A DNA stretch of 64,000 nucleotides from positions 2,232,001 to 2,296,000 of the forward strand of contig CP084614.1 of the NCBI GenBank assembly GCA_025917655.1. Direction: 5' to 3'. Below, in pieces: positions 51,785 through 62,239 of the stretch. A model generated the notes under the pieces. It saw nothing but the letters and a program-made list of their open reading frames with translations. It was not told the origin of the DNA and did not search any database. The first letter of the stretch is position 1, and every line of letters starts with the position of its first letter. Source of the DNA: Chlorella sorokiniana (Eukaryota; Chlorophyta; Trebouxiophyceae; Chlorellales; Chlorellaceae). Made by a program: the position numbers and the translations under genes.

Positions 51785-54700
51785 GACTTGACTGTTACAG
51801 AGACCAGGCGCGGTAACGCGCTGGGGACACACAGCAGTGCATCCCACTAGCTCCGGTACAACATCTAAGCATCGCAGGCGGGCGGGCGGGCAGGGTGTAA
51901 GCACCGGAGGAAGCCGGGGATCGGCCGCAGAGGGCGGTGGGGGAGCGGAGGGCGCCTGGGAGCACACCCAAAGCACTGCCAGCGAGGCAGCAGACACAGG
52001 AAGGCGGGGAGGCAGGGCGCCGGTTGCGCATGTGGGCACCATCGCACGCCACCGCAGGGCTGCCAGCACGGGTCAGAACGGGGATAGCACGGGGGAAGGT
52101 GGGGCCCCGCGGCAAGGCAGCAGCAGGCCGCCGACAGCCATGCGCCGCGGCCCGCCCGGCACAGTAGCCGAGAGGCGGCCAGACGGGCGGCCGGAAACGA
52201 CACAGGGCAGCCAGGGGACACTGAAGCGTCATGCAGCGGGTCAGGCGGGAGAGCAGCAGAGGGGACCAACTGGGAAGGAACGAGATGGGGACGAGGGGGC
52301 CGCCCCGCAGGCCCGGCAGGGCGGGCGGGGCACACAGGCCCTGGGATCAGGCGCTAGGCATCAGGGAGTGGGGGAGGCCGCAACTGCAGGCGGCCATTTT
52401 CTGTGAAAAAGAAGGGGTGTGTGGCGGAGATGCGGCCAAGCCAAGCGGCAGGCGCCAGGTCCAGGGCATGAAAATCAGCAAGGAGGGACCAAAATGCACC
52501 GACCGCCGAGCGGCAGGCGGCGGGGAGGGGGCCTGTGGGGGCTGAGGCAGCGGCGCCGGGGCGGCTGCCGGCTCGCGCGGGGCGGGGGCTCCTGGCTGGC
52601 GGCGGCCGAAGCCGCCACGCCAGGGGGCTCAGGAGGCTGCGAGGCGCTCCGCCGCCACGTGGCGCTGTGCAAACGCCGGGAGGAGGCCAAGAGCGGGTGG
52701 CGCACCAGGCTGACGTAAGCCGCCTGCGTGGGCGCTGCCGCCACAGCCCGCTCAACAGCGAGCGCGCGCCCGAGGGTGCCCACCCCTGCTGCCAGGAAGT
52801 CGGTGAAGGCGTGGTCCAGGCCGGCGGGGTGGGCTGCTGAGACCAGGAAGGGGTTGCCCCACAGGGGCAGGGAGAGGCACCAGGGGCCGGGCCGGAGCTG
52901 CTGGGGCGCCAGGTCGGCTGGGGGTGGCAAGGAGGCGAGGGCTGCCCGCAGGCGGAGGAGGGGCGGCGGCAGGTGGGCGAGCGACGCCGGCAGGGGCTGC
53001 TGGATGGGCCAGAACAGCAGGCCTGCTGGCGGCAGGCCGTCAAGCAGCTCGTACGCCAGCGCCACCCAGGGCGGGAGCCGCTCCTCCGGAGGGGCCGGTG
53101 CGTCGGGAGGCGGGGGGGGGCGGCGGCCGGGAGCAGCGGAAGGGGAGGCAAGGGAGGTGGCGGGTCGGGGGAGGGGCCGCCGCCCCTGCGAGGTGTGTGG
53201 GGAGGAGGAGGGGAGGTGAGGAGGCGGGCCGCACAGCTGGCATGGCGGGCCGAGATGTGGAGGAGCCAGGGCAGCGACCCAAAGCCGCCGTCAGCTGGCC
53301 GCCCAGGCAGGACGTCGCGGTGCAGGCCGGCAAAGCGCCGCTGCGTGGCGGAGGGGCCCTGGCTGCGATCCACAAGGCGCGCCGTGATGCGTGCAAGGCG
53401 GTCAGCGATGGCGGCGGGGGTGGCCCAGGAACTCGGAGTGGTAGAGCAGCTTCGGCACGCCATAGCCGGCGCTGGCAAAGGCCCGCCCGAAGACGGAGAG
53501 GCCAAGGCGGGCGATGCGGGCGTACACGGTCTCCACCCGGGCCAGTAGGGAGGCCCAGGTGGCGGCGGTGGCGGCTGCGGGCGGTTCGCCGTTGGCAAAG
53601 GGGATGCCGAGGGCGGTGACGGAGGAGACGACGCGCAGGCCGCGGCGCGCCGCGGGAGGTGGCAGCGCCGCTTCCACGTCGGCGGGCACGGCGCCGGGGG
53701 AGCAGCTGCGTTTTGAGGGGTTGAGGCGCTGCCCGGTGGCGTCGCCAAAGGTGTCCATGGCGCCCAGGAAGGCGGGCAGCTGGGCTGGAGAGTCCAGCAG
53801 GATGTGCGCGTCGTCAGCATAGCAGCCGGTGGTGGTGGTGAGGGGGAGCCGGGCAGGAGGTCGCGCAGGCCAACGCCACGCTGGCGCAGGAAGGCAAGCA
53901 GGGCCTGGGCGACAAACAGGTAGAGCAGCGGGGCCAGCGGGCAGCCCTGGCGCACGCCTGCCAGGAAGTCGGCGGGGAGGAGATGAAGCCGCTGACCAGG
54001 GCTCGGGCGCGGGTGCCGTGGAGGAGGGGGCGGACCAGGGAGAGGAAGCCCTCGCCGACGCCCAGGTCCGCCATGATGCGGAAGAGGAAGGAGCGGTCGA
54101 GGGTGTCGTAGGCCTTGCGGAAGTCGCAGAAGGCCGCCAGCGCCCAGCGGCCTGCACGGCGGAGGAGGTGGGGGAGGAGCTGCAGGGCCATGATGTTGTC
54201 GCCGATGCGGCGGCCGGGCACAAAGGCAACCTGCTCTGGGTCGATGACGGAGGGGAGGCAGGGCCCAAGGCGGCGGGCCAGCACCAGCGCATAGAGGCGG
54301 TAGTCGGCGCCGAGCAGGGTGATGGGGCGGTAGCAGGCGGGGTCAGCGCGGTCGCCAGCCTTGAAGAGGAAGGTGATGAGCCCCTCATGGAATGAGCGCG
54401 GCAGCTGGCCGGTGGAGGCAATGGCGGTGAAGAGGCGGGAGAAGAGGGGGCAAAGGCGGTGCGGAAGTGGCGGTACAGGTCGGGGGGGACGCCATCCAGG
54501 CCAGGCGACTTGCCCGGCTTGACGCGCCGCATGGCGCGCAGCACCTCCTCGGCAGAGAAGGCAGCCTCGCCCAGGAAGCTGCCTGCTGCTCGGTGAGGCG
54601 GCGGCCGCTGCGCACCGCTGCGCTGACCTCATCCTGGGCGGCGGCAGAGGTGGTGGGCGCTGCAGAAATGGCCGCGGCTGCCTGCACCGCCACCGCTGCG

Positions 54701-55210
54701 GCTGAGGGGCCGGTGTGCAGGGCGCCGCCGGAGCCGCGCAGCGCAGGGATGGTGGTAACATGCCGCGCAGGCCGCAGCTGCCGGGAGGTGGAGGGGTTGG
54801 GCCGCTCGTCGCAATGCAGCCAGGTGTAGCGGCGCAACTGGGTGGCCTCGGCGGCGCCAGCCGAGTGGGCTGCCCGCCGCCACGCCTCGCGCGCAGCAAC
54901 AAGCTCCGGCAGGGCGCCGTCGTCCCCAGCCTCCCAGCGCTGAGCAGCTGCCTCGAGGGTGGCAAGGGCGGTGGCGGCGCGGGGGCAAGCTCGCGGCTGG
55001 CGCGGTGCAGGCGGCGGCAGAGGATGTAGAGGGCGCGCTGGAACCTGGGCCACCACTGGATGAAGGCAGCAGGGTCCTCCGGGGGCGCCAAGGCAGCCAG
55101 CCAGTCCCGCAGCTGCGAGGACAGAGCGGGGCAGGAGAGGAAGCCAAGGCGGAGGCGGCGGCGCTGGCGGCCGACGCCCGGGGGCTGGGTGCCCAGGATG
55201 GAGAGGGAAA
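51785..55210 (-). mobile_element. Non-LTR (LINE-like) retrotransposon copy B with reverse transcriptase
   Basis: About 3.4 kb, minus strand: a reverse-transcriptase region (52354-55180), a ~570-base 3' untranslated region shared with copies A and C, and a CAAGT-type 3' tail at 51774-51795. No LTRs are visible. No endonuclease domain is seen before the 5' end, where it abuts the tail of copy C, so it is also 5'-truncated. Confidence 0.8.
52354..55180 (-). pseudogene. LINE-like reverse transcriptase, frame broken
   Basis: RT motifs occur in order on the minus strand: LRAMRRVKPGKSPGLDGVPP (RT-0), ADPACYRPITLLGADYRLYA-LVLARRLG (RT-1/2), FVPGRRIGDNI, LAAFCDFRKAYDTLDRSFLF (motif A), RQGCPLAPLLYLFVAQALL (motif B), TTTGCYADDAHILLDS (motif C, catalytic YADD), LNPSKRSC and VTALGIPFANG. 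A C-terminal part follows with RFAGLHRDVLPGRPADGGFG-SLPWLLHISARHASC and ends LPDA-stop. Upstream is a spacer with LRRYTWLHCDERPN. At least three frame changes separate motifs A, B and C, so as written it cannot make one protein. Some breaks sit at G/C runs and may be sequence error rather than decay. Confidence 0.82.
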
Positions 55211-55700
55211 CCAATTTTGACTTGACTTGGCTTGACTTGACTTGGCTGTTACAGAGACCAGGCGCGGTAACGCGCTGGGGACACACAGCAGTGCATCCCA
55301 CTAGCTCCGGTACAACATCTAAGCATCGCAGGCGGGCGGGCGGGCAGGGTTGTAGGCACCGGCTCAAGCCGGGGATCGGGCGCAGAGGGCGGTAGGGGAG
55401 CGGAGGGCGCCTGGGAGCACACCCAAAGCGCCGCCAGCGAAGCAGCAGACACAGGAAGGCGGGGAGGCAGGGCGCCGGTTACGCATGCGGGCACCATCGC
55501 ACGCCACCGCAGGGCCGCCAGCACGGGTCAGAATGGGGATGGAAAGGGGGAAGTAGGGCCCCGCAGCAGGGCGGCCGCAGGCCGCTGACAGCTAAGCGGC
55601 GCAACCCGCCCGGCACAGTAGCCGAGAGGCGGCCAGACGGGCGGGCGGAAACGACACAGGGCAGCCAGGGGACACTGAAGCGTCATGCAGCGGGTCAGAC
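55211..55700 (-). mobile_element. 5'-truncated retrotransposon copy C (3' untranslated region only)
   Basis: Repeats the 3' region of copies A and B (CTGTTACAGAGACCAGGCGC, GCATCCCACTAGCTC, CGGCCAGACGGGCGG), ending at lower coordinates with the longest CAAGT/CCAAG tail, about 55215-55247. No coding part remains. Confidence 0.7.
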
Positions 55701-56530
55701 AGGGATGGCCAGGGGAAGGGACCGTGCGAGGCACGCCGCCACCAAAAGCGAGAGCCAAGCCCGCCCGGCACAGGAGCCGGGAGGCGGCCAGACAGGCGGG
55801 TTGGGCGCCGCACACGAGGCGGGGGCGAGAGGAGCCCGGCAGATTGTAAGCGTGGGGCAGGGGACTGGGTGTCAAGAGGGATAAAACAGGGGAAAGCCTG
55901 GGAAGGGTAGGGTGCTGGCTGGGCGGACCGCTGCCGCCTGGTTGCCGCTGGCAGGGTGCCGCCAGGCTGCCGCAGCAAGGCAGGTTGGGGCTGCGCCCAA
56001 CAGCCACCATGCACGACAGCCCACCAGTCAGCGAGACGGTCCGAAGGAGGGGAGGTTGGCTGCCAGGGGCCGATCTGGGGATGGGGAGGAGGAGCACGTG
56101 CTGCGCGGCTGGAGCTGGCTCAGTCCGCGTGGAAAAAGCCGGTCGCCGCGGCAAGCTGCGAAATACACGGGCCAGAGCCGGAGCTGGCCCGCGGGCTGCC
56201 AGCCATCCCGCAAAGGGCCGCGCTGCACGCCCGGCCCACGCGGGGGCCCGCCCGCGCTCCAGAAGCCGCCTCGGGGTACGTAGTCGCCGAATCGCGGGGT
56301 CTGCACCCGGCACCCCCGCCCTGCGCCGAGGCAGCCACGCGATGTCCGCGGCCACTCGTTCTGGGGCCCCCAATCCCAGAGTGTTGCCCCAAGAGGGCCC
56401 CTGAGGGGGGGAAGGGCCGCACGGGGCCTGCAGCGACAGGCGACTCTAGCAAAGATGGATGAACGCAATTTTTTTGATGTCGGTGAAATTGCTGTTCGCA
56501 ATATATAAATTACAATTTTTTCGCATCTCG
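55701..56530. other. Unassigned GC-rich stretch with a terminal AT-rich island
   Basis: It partly echoes the retrotransposon 3' region near 55765-55800 (GGAGGCGGCCAGACAGGCGG). No recognisable protein or RNA. The last 70 bases (56466-56522) are an AT-rich island just before the inverted duplication. Confidence 0.35.
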
Positions 56531-56584
56531 GCAAATGCGAAACGTCGGGGGTCATCCCCGGGTCGTGACGGTGTAGCACGAACT

Positions 56585-56685
56585 AGCTGCAGGCCGCAGG
56601 TTCGATTCCTGCTGGAGGCACGGCTATGTATATTCAGAGCTGCCCCCTGCCTTCATAGCTCAGGGGTTAGAGCGGCAGCCTCGTA
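56585..56685 (+). tRNA. Circularly permuted tRNA-Thr (CGU): 3' half upstream of 5' half
   Basis: The 3' half comes first: A38 at 56585, anticodon-stem GCTGC (56586-56590), variable AGGCC, T-arm GCAGG-TTCGATT-CCTGC (56596-56612), acceptor TGGAGGC and A73 (56620). After a 28-base spacer comes the 5' half: acceptor GCCTTCA (56649-56655), TA, D-arm GCTC-AGGGGTTA-GAGC, G26, anticodon stem GCAGC, then loop bases CTCGTA to 56685. Joined 5'-to-3' half, this is a 73-base cloverleaf with all stems paired (one U-G in the acceptor) and loop CUCGUAA, anticodon CGU. The 5' half resembles plant tRNA-Thr. No T-arm follows the 5' half, so this is not an ordinary intron-containing gene. Expression and processing are not shown. 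Confidence 0.8.
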
Positions 56686-56691
56686 TAACGC

Positions 56692-56695
56692 TTTT
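56692..56695 (+). terminator. RNA polymerase III-type T-run
   Basis: TTTT seven bases after the 5' half, with another TTTT at about 56706-56709. None occurs inside the permuted gene, as expected for a Pol III unit that places the B box before the A box. The minus copy has the same run at 61006-61009. Confidence 0.5.
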
Positions 56696-58291
56696 GCTGA
56701 GCTAATTTTGCTGTATCAAGGTGAGGGGGCCGCCCGGGCCGCCGCAAGCTGACGCGCAAAACCTGCAGAGTCGCGAGAACCGTGGCGGATTGCTGGCGAA
56801 AGGAATCAAGCCAGGGCTGCTGCGTGGCGGGCGCCCGCGCCCGCCGTGCGTGCAACCCGCTCAGCACAGCGGCGGGTCGGACCAGAAGGAGGTGCCAGGG
56901 GTCGTAGGGGCCGCCTTGGGGGCCACCTAGGGGCACCCTCTGGCAACTTGGTGTGCTGCCGCACCAAGTGCAAGACTGCCATCTGAAGCTCGCGGCACGT
57001 TGTGGAGGCAGTAGCAGTGGAAAATGGTTGCATGGGGGTGCCCTGAGTGGTCTGCAGGAACAGGCAGGCTTTCGGGCTTCCCAGCTGCAAGCCCCGCTGA
57101 TCACCTGCACTCACGCACTCGTATGTGCCAGTTCTTACAAAGGCATTTCAACCATGTGCATGTAAACCAGAACTTTGTTCAGCCAGCGCTTGACCGCGGC
57201 CCTGCGTTATAGCCGCCAGTGTCGCTGCTGTTGCCGCCAAGGATGTTGTTGATGCTGCTATGCCCGCTGCACCGGGCCTGTTAGCCCGGGCAGTCGACCA
57301 TCACTGCTGCACCTGTTTGCGCCTGGCCTGCGGCTGCCGCAGGGGCTGCTGGCATTACATGCTGCCGGTCAAGAGCGATGCCGCTGCCGCTGCCCTACGC
57401 CGCCTGTGCCAGGTGTGCGGGGGTGCAGCAGCGGCAAGTCTTGAGCCGCCCTGCCTGCTCCCCCTCCTCAAACAGGTGCCCGTCAACACCCATCTGCGGC
57501 CCGCCGTCTGCACCCCAGCGCTGCGCCGACGTGACATGCGGGGGTTGAGGGCGCCGAAAGGTGCACTTTTTGGGCAATCTGCATTTAAACGCCCCCGCTC
57601 TTGCTGCAATATTATTCACACGTGTCAAACGTCATTAAATCAGAGCGGTCAGCGGCCAGAGCGCGAGGGAGGCGTGGGCAGGTTGTGGGCTGGCCCTGGG
57701 GGTGAGGGCGAGCCTGCGCCCGTTGCTGTGGTCTGAGGATTGCTTGTCATGATCGTGGGAAAAGCAGGAGGCCCAATGCAGCTGGCTTGTCGACAGTTCT
57801 GATCCCTGCTCGATTGGCGCCCCATTCTGCCTTCCCTTGCTGCCCCATCGCTCATGGAAGCACTGCATAGAGAGCTGGAGCTGGCGGAGCTGGCCCCAGG
57901 GCTTGCCCGCCAGTAAGGGGAGCGGCAGGGCGGCGGCGAGGGCGGCGAGCGCTGTGGCGGCACCGCCAGCTGCATGCAGCCATTCTGCCTACCAGTTCGA
58001 CCTGCCGCAGCCTCTGCTCTGGGGTGCCAGCTTTGGTAGCGCCCCCGTTTATGCAGTTGATGTCTTAGAATGCCCCAGCCATGCAACAGACTTTGCGACA
58101 GAGGAATGCACACCGAACAGCGCACCGCTGTTCGGATGCTCGTACTGGCAGAGCAGCCAGCACACGTCGCCCCAGCTGCCAGTCCTTTTGCTTGAGGTCT
58201 GCAGCGGCCCTGAGCGGCCCTGCAGCAGCCCTGCAGCGCAAATGCGAAACGTCGGGGTCATCCCCGGAGTCGTGACGGTGTAGCACGAACT

Positions 58292-58326
58292 AGCTGCAGG
58301 CCGCAGGTTAGAGTGGCAGCCTCGTA
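58292..58326 (+). pseudogene. Internal-deletion derivative of the permuted tRNA
   Basis: The leader and the start of the 3' half are intact (AGCTGCAGGCCGCAGG), but GGTT then joins directly to AGAGTGGCAGCCTCGTA of the 5' half. The T-loop, acceptor strands, spacer and most of the D-arm are missing. The joint is at GGTT, which is present in both the T-arm and D-loop of the intact copies. Confidence 0.75.
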
Positions 58327-59849
58327 TGGCCTGTTCAGCTGCCTGCAGAAGCCCTGCACCTGCGCCCAAGTCGTGATCTACCAGCACAGCAGCGAGCTGC
58401 CGGTTGTTCAGAAGCTGTGCCACTAGCGGGGCCAGCCCTTGCTCGTATGTGCACCATTTGCATCACCTGCACGGCACGCACTCTCGTCTGCCTGCTACAT
58501 GCCGGGCACATAGCTGGTGCGGCGCGCAGGGAAGAGGCGGGTGACCAAAAGCATCTTCCCGCCAACGTCGCTGACCTGCAAAGAAGGCAGGTCAATTTTG
58601 CATGGTCGGCGGCAGCCTCGCAGCGCATGCTGGTCCCGCCGCCCCCTCCCCCTGAACACAGACACGTACGGGCCCCTCAATCCCACAGCTCACCAAGCCA
58701 GCTGTCGTATCGGAGATTGTAGGCAGCGCCTCGCTGCGCCCCCGGCAGGACTGATGCTGCAGCAGGGCGCGCTGCGTTGTGTGAAGCAACCACCAGACCT
58801 GGGAAGGTAACCAGCCGCTGCACAGATCCTCTGATTCTGCTTGGCGCGCTGCCGCCAGCTGCCTCCTTGTCTGCTGCTTCTGCAGGACACACTGCCATAC
58901 ACGTGCAGCGCGCTTGTTGGTGGGTGTGACCTTGAGAGCTCATTGGCAGGCCATCTGCGCCTTCCGCTGCTGCCTCGCACTGCCGCTGCGCCTGCTTGTG
59001 CACAGTGGCCTTCTTGCGGGCAGCCAGCATCCTGCTGCCCCACATGCTGGCCAGCAGTGCCGCCAGTCTATGCGCTCTGCTGGGCCTCAGCGGAAGTGCT
59101 GCCTGCAACGCTGCTCTGCGCCTGACAGCGAAGTACCTTCTGGGCAAGGCTGTTGCGCTTGCCTGCTAAGGAGCCAGCGCTGTGGCGCCAGGAGCCCACA
59201 AACCGTACTTGCAGAGCATGCTTGCTGCCTCCCGCGGTTCCTCCACACTAACGTTGCAGCGTGCGCCGTCAGGCGTGCGATGGGCGCAGGTGAGGTACCA
59301 ATACCACTGCAACCCGTGCAAGTGCGGCTCGGCTGAAGAGCCTCCCTGCGGGCGGGGAGGAAGGCATGTGCGGCAGGCGGCCAAAGCATGTTGTGGCTGC
59401 GCCACGCTGCAAAGGAAGGAATGCAACACCGCAAGTTCCGCTCGTGGAGCCGCCTAAAGCATATCCCCGCGTCACCTTGCAGTAAAAGAAGGAGTTGGCG
59501 CCCTTCAGCATGGGGCCCCTCCACTCGCACCGCCCCACGGCTTTGCCCTCCTCTTATGGCGGTGTGTTTGCTACCATGCCGGCTCCTCCTGGGCTGTGCC
59601 CCCTGGCTGCCATCAGCCTCTTCTGAACGATCGTTCGCCGGGGGCTCGGCGTGCTGCAAGGACAGCAAGCTGCGGCAGGAGCTGACGGGCGCTGGGCGAC
59701 GCCTGCAAGAGAGGGGGCTTCGCTCACGTGACGTCTGCACAGTTCCATCATGGTAGCAGCGCCCAACAGCGAGCCAGCTAGCAGCGCCACGCATTACGTG
59801 CCCCAACCTTGTCTGCCCCAGCAGCAGCAGCATGAGGGCATTGTCGAGC
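58327..59849 (-). other. Spacer of the inverted duplication with possible minus-strand exons
   Basis: Not homologous to the arms. Minus-strand pieces look exon-like: VSDVGGKMLLVTRLFPARRT-SYVPGM-stop after a TTTGCAG acceptor near 58580, AAYNLRYDSWL before GTGAGC (about 58690), WRGPMLKGANSFFYCKVTRG (about 59470-59530) and GLQWYWYLTCAHRTPDGARC-NVSVEEPREAASMLCKYG (about 59195-59315), which is Cys-rich. They are in different frames, have no known family and cannot be joined with confidence. Possibly an unrecognised gene or a relic captured in the duplication. Confidence 0.3.
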
Positions 59850-61870
59850 GCAGAATGGCTGCATGAATGCAGCTGGCGGTGCTGCTGCTGCGCCCGCCGC
59901 CCTCGCCGCCGCCCTGCGCTCCGCCCAACTGGCGAGCAAGCCCTGGGGCCAGCTCCGCCAGCTCCAGCTCTCTATGCAGTGCTTCCATGAGCGATGGGGC
60001 AGCAAGGGAAGGCAGAATGGGGCGCCAATCGAGCAGGGATCAGAACTGTCGACAAGCCAGCTGCGTTGGGCCTCCTGCTTTTCCCACGATCATGACAAGC
60101 AATCCTCAGACCACAGCGACGGGCGCAGGCTCGCCCTCACCCCCAGGGCCAGCCCACAACCTGCCCACGCCTCCCTCGCGCTCTGGCCGCTGACCGCTCT
60201 GATTTTGAACTTTTGAAACGTGAATAATATTGCAGCAAGAGCGGGGGCGTTTAAATGCAGATTGCCCAAAAAGTGCACCTTTCGGCGCCCTCAACCCCCG
60301 CATGTCACGTCGGCGCAGCGCTGGGGTGCAGACGGCGGGGCCGCAGATGGGTGTTGACGAGCACCTGTTTGGGGAGGGGAGCAGGCAGGGCGGCCGGCTT
60401 TGCTCAAGACTTGCCGCTGCTGCACCCCAGCACACCTGGCACAGGCGGCGTAGGGCGGCGGCAGCGGCATCGCTCTTGACCGGCAGCATGTAATGCCGGC
60501 AGCCCCTGCGGCAGCCGCAGGCCAGGCGCAAACAGGTGCAGCAGTGATGGTTGACTGCCCGGGCTAACAGGCCCGGTGCAGCGGGCATAGCAGCATCAAC
60601 AACATCCTTGGCGGCAACAGCAGCGACTTCGGCGGCTACGACTGGCGCAGCCAAGTGCTGGCTGAACAAAGTTCTGGTTTACATGCACATGGTTGAAATG
60701 CCATTGTAAAGAACTGGTACATACGAGTGCGTGAGTGCAGGTGATCAGCGGCGCTTGCAGCTGGGAAGCCCGAAAGCCTGCCTGTTCCTGCAGACCACTC
60801 AGGGCACCCCCATGCAACCATTTTCCACTGCTACTGCCTCCACAACGTGCCGCGAGCTTCAGATGGCAGTCTTGCAGCCTCAACTTGGTGCGGCAGCACA
60901 CCAAGTTGCCAGAGGGTGCCCCTAGGTGGCCCCCAAGGCGGCCCCTACGACCCCTGGCACCTCCTTCTGGTCCGACTCCTCCCTGGGCAGCAAAATTAGC
61001 TCAGCAAAAGCGTTATACGAGGCTGCCGCTCTAACCCCTGAGCTATGAAGGCAGGGGGCAGCTCTGAATATACATAGCCGTGCCTCCAGCAGGAATCGAA
61101 CCTGCGGCCTGCAGCTAGTTCGTGCTACACCGTCACGACTCCGGGGATGACCCCGACGTTTCGCATTTGCGCTGCAGGGCTGCTGCAGGGCCGCTCAGGG
61201 CCGCTGCAGACCTCAAGCAAAAGGACTGGCAGCTGGGGCGACGTGTGCTGGCTGCTCTGCCAGTACAAGCATCCGAACAGCGGTGCGCTGTTCGGTGTGC
61301 ATTCCTCTGTCGCAAAGTCTGTTGCACGGCTGGGGCATTTCAAGACATCAACTGCATAAACGAATAAGCGCTACCAAAGCAGGCACCCCAGAGGAGAGGC
61401 TGCGGCAGGTCGATCTGGTAGGCAGAATGGCTGCATGCAGCTGGCGGTGCCGCCACAGCGCTCGCCGCCCTTGCTGCCGCCCGGCCGCTCTCCCAACCGG
61501 CGGGCGAGCCAGCTCCGCCAGCTCCAGCTCCTTTTGCAGTGCTACCATGAGCGATGGGGCAGCAAGGGAAGGCAGAAAGGCGCATATGTCAAGCGGGGAT
61601 CGGAGTTGTCGACAAGCCAGCTGCATTGGGCCTCCTGCTTTTTCCGCGATCATGACAAGCAATCCTCAGACCACAGCAACGGTCGCAGGCTCGCCCTCAC
61701 CCCCAGGGCCAGCCCACAACCTGCCCACGCCTCCCTCGCGCTCTGGCCGCTGACCGCTCTGATTTTGAACTTTTGAAACGTGAATAATATTGCAGCAAGA
61801 GGGGGAACGTTCAAATGCAGATTGCCCAACAAGTGCACCTCCGGGCGCCCTCAAGCCCCCGCATGTCATG
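59850..61870 (-). repeat. Right arm of the large inverted duplication
   Basis: Read on the minus strand from 61870 it gives block Q (to about 61105), the permuted tRNA, then block P and part of Q again (about 60975-59850). Order and orientation mirror the left arm, with point differences and small indels. The arms are separated by about 1.5 kb. Confidence 0.85.
61016..61116 (-). tRNA. Second copy of the permuted tRNA-Thr (CGU)
   Basis: Reverse-strand copy in the right arm. The 3' half is 61116 down to 61081 (A73 at 61081) and the 5' half is 61052 down to 61016, with the same 28-base spacer. All 101 bases are identical to the plus-strand copy by direct comparison, while the flanking arms differ at scattered positions. 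The leader hairpin and downstream T-run are also kept. Confidence 0.78.
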
Positions 61871-62239
61871 CCGGCGCAGCGGCCGCAACTGGCCGCACAG
61901 ACACGCGGATGGCACTGTGTTCACCACACGGCCAAGCAGCAGGCGCTGGGTTGCCGCATGCATCTGCAGCCGCTTCGCGCTGCCATTGCTGGAGCCTAGG
62001 GAGAGCACCTTGGAGCGCCCGGTGCTGCGGCTCGTGCAGCGCGCGCGGTGCGCGCCTGTCCGCTTGCAGTCACGTGCTGCGCGGCACAAGAGGGCACAAT
62101 AAGCAGGGAGGCAGGGCGGGACGCCCAGCATACACAATTCTTTCCGTGCCTACCCTTGGCTGCGGCCCACGCTTACAGATATGCAACAAAACTACCAGCA
62201 ACTTGAGGAGCTGCGCCTGCCAGCACCGCATTAGCTTAC
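61871..62239. other. Unassigned stretch
   Basis: Just beyond the right arm. No recognisable gene, RNA or repeat; it probably includes intron or 3' sequence of the minus-strand gene at 62240-64000. Confidence 0.3.

Larger units (their letters stand above)
56531..58310 (+). repeat. Left arm of a large inverted duplication
   Basis: Three blocks recur on the opposite strand in 59850-61870: 56531-56713 (matches 60988-61170, including the permuted tRNA), 56875-57990 (matches about 59850-60975) and 57536-58310 (matches about 61105-61870). A ~160-base segment (56714-56874) is present only here. The block at 57536-57760 thus exists three times. Small frames such as HHCCTCLRLACGCRRGCW-HYMLPVKSD are conserved between arms but are not shown to be genes. 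Confidence 0.85.

Noticed and set aside
51079-52353. GC-rich repeated blocks considered as satellite or rDNA spacer.
   Set aside because: They carry the retrotransposon's C-terminal codons and 3' tail, so they are element copies.
57260-57736. Cys-rich frame in the left arm considered as a zinc-finger gene.
   Set aside because: It is conserved in the other arm only as far as the DNA is; the frames differ at their ends and no family or splice structure supports it.
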